NCBI RefSeq assembly: GCF_019966495.1
Contig: NZ_JAIMIA010000042.1
Coordinates: 1-39,755, forward strand
Direction of reading: 5' to 3'
DNA from: Tateyamaria pelophila
GTDB taxonomy: Bacteria > Pseudomonadota > Alphaproteobacteria > Rhodobacterales > Rhodobacteraceae
DNA length: 39,755 nt
Both the position numbers and the translations under genes were made by a program. This document shows, one piece after another, positions 34,915 through 39,755 of the stretch (position 1 is its first letter; every line of letters starts with the position of its first letter). The notes beneath the pieces were generated by a model that saw only the letters and a list, made by a program, of their open reading frames with translations, did no database searches and was not told where the DNA came from.

Positions 34915-35056
34915 CGTCCTGCTCCTCGGGTTTTATGGCACTGTCGCGTGCCTTCGCCTGTGCCTTGCGTCGCGCCAGATTTGCCTTGAGCGCCGCCTTC
35001 AGGCGCGCATCCCGGTCGTTCGGCGTTTTTGTTTTGGGCGCGTTTTTCTCTGACAT
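34907..35056 (-). CDS. Small basic protein (49 aa) overlapping murA
   Basis: A short gene on the minus strand starts at the ATG at 35056 (CAGAGG 5-10 bases upstream) and ends at the TAG at 34907-34909, 8 bases into murA. The product begins [19 protein letters not shown] and continues [20 protein letters not shown]: a charged, Lys/Arg/Ala-rich helix with no membrane segment. The overlap with murA, the ribosome binding site and the regular helical pattern argue that it is real. I recall comparable small proteins ahead of murA in Rhodobacteraceae. Function is unknown. A longer frame in another phase (34878-35129) is a shadow. Confidence 0.75.
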   Translation of the reverse strand: MSEKNAPKTKTPNDRDARLKAALKANLARRKAQAKARDSAIKPEEQDDG

Positions 35057-35247
35057 GGGGCCTCTGTATCGCAGGGGCGATTGGTCGTCCAGATTGGGCT
35101 TGCGTGCTTGGGCGATTGAGTCTAATCACCCGGCACGTCGCCGTGGCAGCACAGTGTTAGGTCACACCCTTGATAATGTTGGGGTCAGTTCTGCTTCCAT
35201 GTTAAATTAGATTGAGTTAGCGACGGCGAGGGAAGAAAAGTAGGGTG

Positions 35248-36903
35248 TTAGTAGGGCAATTCTTCGGACGCCCGCAATATGGTAGGCTGCTGTAGCTCAG
35301 TGGTAGAGCGCGTCATTGGTAATGACGAGGTCGGGAGTTCAATCCTCCCCAGCAGCACCATTTCGCTTTTCATTAAAAAATTATCCCTTAAGTACTTGAA
35401 AGGGAACGATAATTTCGGAGTTCCATACACTCCATTTTGGCCATACCTGACTGGCTCGGAAAACGCCAATCTGAGCACAGTTTGACGCATGACGTGATCA
35501 CCATTTTTGTATATATTCCAAGGGCTTGATAGGAATTTCAAGGCGAGTTCAATACAATCCTCTAGCCTCCCCTTCGGAGGCACCGAATTTTCAAGACGTT
35601 CACTTAGGATGAACTTCTGCCGCTCAAGCTTATCAATCCTAGCCTCATAGGCACTTACTACGGACGCCGTCTTCGCTTCGACGATCCGATCTAGCAGACC
35701 TTCGATCTGCTTGTTCACGTCCTGATACTGCTTGCGAAACTCATCCTTATCGCCCTGAGCCGTTGCAAGGCGCATGTCCCAAGCATCACGCAACATCGCC
35801 TTTGCCAGTTCAAACAGACCTTGAGCAGGCTGAAGCCCCTTGAGGATTTCTTCGAAACCATCTTCCATCTTTGCGCGAGGCACTGACTTGCCCTTCATCT
35901 CACAACCGCGCGTAACGCAGCGATAGTAGGCGTAATGCTGGTATTTTCCTTTAGACCACGCAGCCGTCATTGAGTTGCCGCAGCAATCACAATCCACAAA
36001 GCCCCGTAGAGGAAAATCTTCATTGTAGTCTGCGCGCGCCGCTGGGCCGCGTTTGCGCCCCTCCAGATTGTCCTGAATGCGCTGGAAGGTCTCGAAGCTG
36101 ATCAGGCCCTCATGCTGGCCTTTGCGTACGCTGACGCCCCATTTGGGGGCTTCGACATATCCCGCATAGACGACCTTCTTCAAAAGACGCGAGATCGTCA
36201 TCGGACGAATATTGCCGTTTTTCTGATCTTTGGGGTAGTGCGGATTGCTCTCCAAGAAACGCTGCACTTCTGCCTGTGAGGCAAAGTGCCCCGTCGCAAA
36301 ACCTTCAAGCGCTGCGCGCACCACAGGTGCAAGCACCTCATCGGGCACCAGCACCTTGCCGCCGCCTGTTGGCGAGGGAACATGCTTATAGCCAACCGGC
36401 GCTCTAAAGACCCAAAACCCGTTTTCGACACGCGCCTTCATCTTTTGGACGACTTGGCGGCGGTTTTGTTCGCGTTCTAGCTCGCCTTGCGCGGCGATCA
36501 CGGTTTCGATGAACTTGCCTTCAGGCGAGTCTTCAAACCTAAAATTCAAGCATTCAATGCGCGCGCCGCGTTTTGCAAACTCACGGCGCAGCTTGAGGTG
36601 GAATTCCGTATCACGTGCAAAGCGCTTCAGATCGTCGAAGATGACAACATAAGATTTGCCCTTCTGGGCATCCAGATAGCTAAGCAAGGCAACCATGCCA
36701 GGTCGGCGCAAAAAGTCACCGCCACCGCTCACATCATCGGGAAATACCCCTTCGACAAGATAACCCTTATCTTCAGCGTAAGCGCGGCAGCGCTGTTCCT
36801 GACTTTCAAGGCCGCTACCTTCAAGCCGCTGTTTGGTTGAGGAAACGCGGCAATAGATCAGCGCTTGGCTGATCTCAGCGTGTTTTGTGTAATCATCTTT
36901 CAT
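35248..36903 (-). CDS. Large serine recombinase, C-terminus read through tRNA-Thr
   Basis: 551 residues. The resolvase domain (about 13-150) has ALIYCRVSSTKQ with the catalytic serine near residue 21 and FDDLKRFARD. A recombinase domain follows (about 165-290), then a zinc ribbon (CDCCG near 303, CVTRGC near 326) and a coiled coil of Glu, Lys and Leu residues (about 370-440). Residues 515-540 are encoded by the antisense strand of tRNA-Thr (VLLGRIELPTSSLPMTRST), and the stop lies beyond the tRNA at 35248. It should integrate and excise the island. The native C-terminus may differ before integration. The start at 36903 fits the domain. Confidence 0.9.
   Translation of the reverse strand: MKDDYTKHAEISQALIYCRVSSTKQRLEGSGLESQEQRCRAYAEDKGYLVEGVFPDDVSGGGDFLRRPGMVALLSYLDAQKGKSYVVIFDDLKRFARDTEFHLKLRREFAKRGARIECLNFRFEDSPEGKFIETVIAAQGELEREQNRRQVVQKMKARVENGFWVFRAPVGYKHVPSPTGGGKVLVPDEVLAPVVRAALEGFATGHFASQAEVQRFLESNPHYPKDQKNGNIRPMTISRLLKKVVYAGYVEAPKWGVSVRKGQHEGLISFETFQRIQDNLEGRKRGPAARADYNEDFPLRGFVDCDCCGNSMTAAWSKGKYQHYAYYRCVTRGCEMKGKSVPRAKMEDGFEEILKGLQPAQGLFELAKAMLRDAWDMRLATAQGDKDEFRKQYQDVNKQIEGLLDRIVEAKTASVVSAYEARIDKLERQKFILSERLENSVPPKGRLEDCIELALKFLSSPWNIYKNGDHVMRQTVLRLAFSEPVRYGQNGVYGTPKLSFPFKYLRDNFLMKSEMVLLGRIELPTSSLPMTRSTTELQQPTILRASEELPY
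35286..35360 (+). tRNA. tRNA-Thr (anticodon GGT)
   Basis: A complete cloverleaf. Acceptor GCTGCTG (35286-35292) pairs with CAGCAGC (35350-35356). D stem GCTC/GAGC (35295-35298 and 35306-35309). Anticodon stem CGTCA/TGACG around loop TTGGTAA (35316-35322) with anticodon GGT. T stem GGGAG/CTCCC with loop TTCAATC. Discriminator A and encoded CCA (35358-35360) are present. It decodes ACC/ACU threonine codons. Its 3' end borders a lower-GC island, and the recombinase gene of that island is read antisense right through it. Confidence 0.97.
35331..35364. other. Candidate left attachment junction of the island
   Basis: The chromosome-like sequence ends with the tRNA-Thr T arm and 3' acceptor (to 35360), and the lower-GC recombinase gene starts directly beyond it. 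This is the usual place for an att core. The exact crossover cannot be fixed because the other junction lies outside the window. Confidence 0.4.
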
Positions 36904-36921
36904 ATCGCCTCCAAACCGGCC

Positions 36922-37251
36922 TTACGGGCTCAGTCCATTGGGGTTGTCTTCAATTTCAGGTTCTTTCGAGCATACCCCATCCGAGTCAGCTTTGGCACCG
37001 TCAGAAACGGTGCCAGACTCTTTTCCACAGACTTCTTGGAGAGGATGAACGCCAAAGCCTAGATCGACGAAGCTGACGATGATTTGCCAGAGCGTTTGAA
37101 GGAACTCTGCCTTCTCAGCGTCACTTAAATCCGATCCATCAAGGTATGCTTGATACCTTTCCACATCGACCTTCATTGTCGGTTTTGCGGAAGCATCGAA
37201 TTTACTGCTCAGACCCTTTTCGTCTGATTTGTTGTCTACATCATCATACAT
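36922..37251 (-). CDS. Conserved 109-aa protein upstream of the recombinase
   Basis: 109 residues, acidic, with a central helix-rich block (VERYQAYLDGSDLSDAEKAE, then FLQTLWQIIVSFVDLGFGVH) and a disordered Ser/Asp/Glu-rich C-terminus. AGGAGG lies 3-8 bases before the ATG, a strong translation signal. Its stop is 18 bases before the recombinase start, so the two form one operon. Similar short proteins often precede such recombinases in Rhodobacterales. It may be a recombination directionality factor or partner, but no helix-turn-helix is evident, so this is a guess from position. Confidence 0.75.
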   Translation of the reverse strand: MYDDVDNKSDEKGLSSKFDASAKPTMKVDVERYQAYLDGSDLSDAEKAEFLQTLWQIIVSFVDLGFGVHPLQEVCGKESGTVSDGAKADSDGVCSKEPEIEDNPNGLSP

Positions 37252-37421
37252 ATTCCCTCCTTTCGGAGACAGGCTTTTCCACCTGTTTCCATTTTACCAT
37301 AATTTCCAAAAAATGCCTAATTTCTGCGGGTTACAGAGGGTTTCATGCCTATTTAGGCAGCCCTTCACACCCTCAACTTCAGTGTGGCCATTGCGAGGAT
37401 TTGCACTGCAATAACGCATAC
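37252..37421. promoter_or_regulatory. Promoter region of the recombinase operon with TGCCTA repeats
   Basis: A 170-base AT-richer gap. ATGCCTAATTT (from about 37313) and ATGCCTATTTA (from about 37345) are imperfect direct repeats, and the second forms the palindrome GCCTA-TT-TAGGC. Such paired sites suggest an operator for a regulator of recombinase expression. A short hairpin, CTCC with GGAG, overlaps the ribosome binding site of the 109-residue gene. Confidence 0.35.
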
Positions 37422-37913
37422 TCATCGGCTCCATGAGCGCGTGCGGCGTTCCTGGCCAACGCGCCTATCGGTTGCCGTTTGGAAATCGCCGATCAACTTC
37501 TCGCGTTGTTGGCCGCGCTGCAGCGCCTTGTCCACACAAAGGCGCGTTGCTTCTGTCTCGCGTTTGTCGATCTTAGCCATCTCAGTCTTGTGCGCAGCGT
37601 TCACTTCAAGCTTGGCTTGGCGGCGAATTTGGTCCGGATTGAACCCATCGCTTCCCAGACCGCGCGGCACGAAGCGGCGCTTCACAGCGCCAGCCTCGTT
37701 GATCAGTCTTTGGCTGGTTTTGGTGACACGATCCTCGAAGCTTTCTTCAAACGAACGCCGCGCTGCGCTGCGCTCCTTCTCAAGTGCAACCGTGACCTTT
37801 TTGTATGATGCCCATTCGTCACTATTCAAAAGCTTGGCTGCCTGAATGCGTAACTTGTGCAGTTCAGTGCGCGGCTCGAAGAGTTCTTGGACTTCCTCAG
37901 ACAAACTGGTCAT
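37422..37913 (-). CDS. Hypothetical basic helical island protein (163 aa)
   Basis: 163 residues, rich in Lys, Arg, Glu and Ala and predicted almost wholly helical (ELHKLRIQAAKLLNSDEWAS, KERSAARRSFEESFEDRV). The C-terminus is strongly basic (DRRVGQERRTRSWSR). No catalytic motif is seen. Its place next to a VirD4-like gene suggests a mobilisation accessory or the C-terminal remnant of a relaxase, but I do not recognise the family. No clear ribosome binding site precedes the ATG at 37913. Confidence 0.6.
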   Translation of the reverse strand: MTSLSEEVQELFEPRTELHKLRIQAAKLLNSDEWASYKKVTVALEKERSAARRSFEESFEDRVTKTSQRLINEAGAVKRRFVPRGLGSDGFNPDQIRRQAKLEVNAAHKTEMAKIDKRETEATRLCVDKALQRGQQREKLIGDFQTATDRRVGQERRTRSWSR

Positions 37914-37981
37914 CGCAGCAGCCAGCCCGATACGCGCAAAATTTGCGCCTGAAGAATCCGATCTGGTAAGATCATTTCGCG

Positions 37982-38230
37982 ATGAGATTTAAAGATACTG
38001 ACGACGTAGTAGCCTGGCTTGAGCCGATGGACTACGAAACTTTTTGGAAGGAAATCAAACCCTTTGGTTTGATCGTTATCCCGCGCGACAAATGCGACCG
38101 CGATATTGCGAGCGGCGCAACTGACGAAGAGACTGTTCTCTACGTCATGAAGAACCTTGTGCGCATCGAGCTTTGCTCCATTTTGAAGCTCGAATGGCGT
38201 GAGCTCATGCCGTCTCATGCTGTGCATTAG
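37982..38230 (+). CDS. Hypothetical small acidic protein (82 aa), opposite strand
   Basis: 82 residues starting MRFKDTDDVVAWLEPMDYET, with FWKEIKPFGLIVIPRD following. The residue pattern is that of a soluble small protein. It is the only plus-strand gene in the island part of the window and ends 4 bases into the convergent 85-residue gene. A minus-strand frame over the same bases (37910-38266) was judged less likely because of its antisense-like composition. Homologues seem to occur beside plasmid transfer genes in Rhodobacteraceae (from memory). Function is unknown. Confidence 0.6.
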   Translation: MRFKDTDDVVAWLEPMDYETFWKEIKPFGLIVIPRDKCDRDIASGATDEETVLYVMKNLVRIELCSILKLEWRELMPSHAVH

Positions 38231-38484
38231 CGCATCTCCTGTTTGAAAAACTGAACCCAGCCGCATCTGCCGTTCGCGGCAGCCTCATCGAATTCGCCGT
38301 AAGGACCAACGAAGCGGCAGCTCGTGTAGGTGCGATGCGCAAATGGGTCCGAGCCCTGACCTTCATCAATCCACGCATACGACCAGATCACGTGCGGCAG
38401 ACCAAAAGCCTTAAAGGCAAGCCATAGCGCCACAGGCACAACGACCCAGATGAAGTAGCTGGGTTTGACGAAGCGCGGCTTCAT
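38227..38484 (-). CDS. Small membrane-anchored island protein (85 aa)
   Basis: 85 residues. A basic start (MKPRFVKPSY) leads into one hydrophobic helix, FIWVVVPVALWLAFKAFGLP (about 11-30). An extracytoplasmic domain follows, with two cysteines (TSCRFVGPYG and GRCGWVQFF) that may form a disulphide. The ATG overlaps the stop of the VirD4-like gene as ATGA, so it is co-translated with it and may assist the coupling protein at the membrane. No known family was recognised. Confidence 0.7.
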   Translation of the reverse strand: MKPRFVKPSYFIWVVVPVALWLAFKAFGLPHVIWSYAWIDEGQGSDPFAHRTYTSCRFVGPYGEFDEAAANGRCGWVQFFKQEMR

Positions 38485-39719
38485 GATCCGCTCACCTTTT
38501 CAATATCGATGGTGACTTTTGGATCGGCGGGCCGTTGCGCGCCTTCCAAAGGATTGTCACCAAGCTCGCCGTGACAGAACGGGGCAATTTGGTGCTGGCC
38601 AACTTTTTCACAGAGTATCCAGCCGACATTCTTCACATGGATCAGCTGCTCATTCGGCTTCATTCGCATGAGCCGCTCTGCAGGAATGCGGCGATCCTTG
38701 CTGGTGCCAATGGTGGCGTTGTAATCAAGCCCCGCACTGCTGAGGCTCAGACTGTGTTGCTGAACGAGAGTGTCACCGATAGCCCTTGATACGCGCTCGC
38801 ACTCTTCAAACGACGAGAAGCCAAAATACTGTTTCACAACAGCGTTTTCCTCAATCGTCGCGGTTTCCTTGTCTGAATATGCGCGCTGAATTTCAGAGCG
38901 CGACTGCGCAATGAAATGTAAGTTGCCGCCATACCCGCGAATGACCGTCATCGCCGAGATTAGGGACTTCAGCGGCGCGTTTGTTGCTTCATCTAGAATG
39001 AAATCAACAGGGACACCGGCCCCTGACAAAACGACATCGACGAACGATTGAAGGTGCAGTGCATAATGCGGCCCAAGCCGCGCCATATGGCGCTGCGGAC
39101 CGACAATGAAAATCACATAGCGGCCACGGATCAAGTCTTCATGTGTCAGCTTAGCATGACGTCCCGCTCGATGGAGCGGACTGCCTGCGCTATAAATTCG
39201 AAGAGATTTTAATGCGGCGGCGCGATGCTGCCCCCAATGTTCTTTGTTCTCGTGCATATCGAGGACATGTGCGCCAAGGGCTTTTCGCACCTCATCGCCA
39301 TCTTCGACAGCTATACGCGCGGCGCTCAAAAGGACTTCGGAGTTTGCCAGCATCGACCAGACCATGCCAGGTGTCAGCATGCGGGGATCACCGCTCAACA
39401 GCTCGTTCTTGCAAAACTCCAGCAGCGTCCGTGGCTCATCCCTGAAATACTGGTTCTTGCCATCATTTGGCGGTTCAGGAATCAGCGCATGATTAGCGGT
39501 ATCGATAGCAAAAACTAACTCACCATTCTCTTTTTCAAACGCATCCCGCACGCTGCCGTAGGGCGATAGATCAACGCGGAAAGGATTGTCTTTTCCGGTG
39601 ACCGCTGTTTCATCAAGGATAGCAACGTTGCGACCAAAGCGATGACATGTTTCGGCTGCTTGAATCGCTAGCTCGCCAGATTGAGCAACCCCACGTCTGG
39701 AAATTCGGATTTGGCATGA
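38481..39719 (-). CDS. VirD4/TraG-type conjugative coupling protein, 5' part disrupted or missing
   Basis: About 412 readable codons. FILDEATNAPLKSL is the Walker B region, RGYGGNLHFIAQSRSEIQRA the following conserved strand, and IPAERLMRMKPNEQLIHVKN the C-terminal block, all typical of TraG/VirD4 ATPases that feed DNA into type IV secretion. Upstream of the GTG at 39551 the same frame still encodes family-like sequence (GELAIQAAETCHRFG, then RNVAILDE) as far as a TGA at 39720-39722. The Walker A region is not visible in the last 36 bases. So the gene is either frameshifted near 39680-39720 or continues in another frame beyond the edge. Treat it as partial and possibly a pseudogene. Confidence 0.75.
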   Translation of the reverse strand, partial: SCQIRISRRGVAQSGELAIQAAETCHRFGRNVAILDETAVTGKDNPFRVDLSPYGSVRDAFEKENGELVFAIDTANHALIPEPPNDGKNQYFRDEPRTLLEFCKNELLSGDPRMLTPGMVWSMLANSEVLLSAARIAVEDGDEVRKALGAHVLDMHENKEHWGQHRAAALKSLRIYSAGSPLHRAGRHAKLTHEDLIRGRYVIFIVGPQRHMARLGPHYALHLQSFVDVVLSGAGVPVDFILDEATNAPLKSLISAMTVIRGYGGNLHFIAQSRSEIQRAYSDKETATIEENAVVKQYFGFSSFEECERVSRAIGDTLVQQHSLSLSSAGLDYNATIGTSKDRRIPAERLMRMKPNEQLIHVKNVGWILCEKVGQHQIAPFCHGELGDNPLEGAQRPADPKVTIDIEKVSGS

Positions 39720-39755
39720 TCACGCATCCTGGCATTCCCATTTGATATAGGCCTT

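Larger units (their letters stand above)
35361..39755. mobile_element. tRNA-Thr-associated mobilisable island, left part
   Basis: From the tRNA 3' end to the right edge the base composition drops visibly. The genes are those of a mobile element: serine recombinase, 109-residue companion, small island proteins and a VirD4/TraG-type coupling protein. No relaxase core or mating-pair genes are seen within the window. The right end lies outside it. Confidence 0.75.

Noticed and set aside
34878-35129. 83-codon minus-strand frame upstream of murA
   Set aside because: It is the out-of-phase shadow of the 49-residue gene, which has the better start signal and residue pattern.
35057-35247. Possible extra gene between the 49-residue gene and the recombinase stop
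   Set aside because: No frame with a ribosome binding site or protein-like composition was seen; it more likely holds the promoters of the tRNA and the murA operon.
37910-38266. 118-codon minus-strand frame ending in an ATGA overlap with the 163-residue gene
   Set aside because: The overlap made it tempting, but its residue pattern looks antisense and the plus-strand 82-residue frame over the same bases looks like a natural protein.
1-39755. CRISPR array or long tandem repeats
   Set aside because: No regularly spaced direct repeats were seen anywhere in the window.

Overview
The window looks like a chromosomal stretch of a marine-type alphaproteobacterium of the family Rhodobacteraceae (Roseobacter group). 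This rests on the high GC content, the murA/DUF2948 pairing, an FnrL-type anaerobox, an IS1380-type transposase and the style of the encoded proteins. The species cannot be named from the sequence alone.

Left edge (1-829): the 5' part of an IS1380-like transposase gene runs off the left end. It is followed by an AT-richer scar with no convincing complete gene. From 830, a 63-residue two-helix membrane protein and a TraR/DksA-type zinc-finger protein follow an FNR-like box (TTGAC-N4-ATCAA) that sits exactly 41.5 bases ahead of the start expected from a TATATT -10 element. A secreted PA14-domain protein converges on them.

Glycan cassette (2180-8647, minus strand): seven genes are all joined by 4-base ATGA overlaps. 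In order of transcription they encode a MurG-like glycosyltransferase, two GT4 glycosyltransferases, a histidine phosphatase, a second MurG-like glycosyltransferase, a NodB-type deacetylase and a small SAM methyltransferase. It looks like one dedicated biosynthetic pathway for an unknown glycoconjugate. A large MscS-type mechanosensitive channel is divergent from it, followed by a DEAD-box RNA helicase with a DbpA RNA-binding domain and a long Lys/Pro tail.

Transport and acyl-CoA catabolism (13417-26679): a four-gene ABC importer (double ATPase, family 5 binding protein, two permeases) is divergent from a six-gene beta-oxidation operon. That operon encodes a fused hydratase/dehydrogenase, two acyl-CoA dehydrogenase subunits, a hotdog thioesterase starting at TTG, a PaaG-like isomerase/hydratase and an acyl-CoA ligase. 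It resembles the pim (pimeloyl/dicarboxylate) operon of Rhodopseudomonas but has no thiolase. Its leader contains mutually exclusive hairpins.

Sugar region (26726-32665): ribulose-phosphate 3-epimerase and a UDP-glucuronate 4-epimerase-like gene lie on the minus strand. Divergent from them is a xylose operon: xylulokinase, xylose isomerase and, overlapping xylA, a di-heme peroxidase of the MauG/CcpA type. A 25-base palindrome over a perfect TTGACA hexamer lies in the divergent promoter. Next, a minus-strand operon holds a 49-residue basic protein, murA, DUF2948 and a GNAT acetyltransferase.

Right end (35286-39755): tRNA-Thr(GGT) is the integration site of a lower-GC island. A serine recombinase gene runs out of the island and is translated antisense through the whole tRNA. 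Behind it are a 109-residue companion protein, several small island genes and a VirD4/TraG-type coupling protein whose 5' part appears frame-disrupted at the window edge. This suggests a mobilisable element, probably partly decayed.
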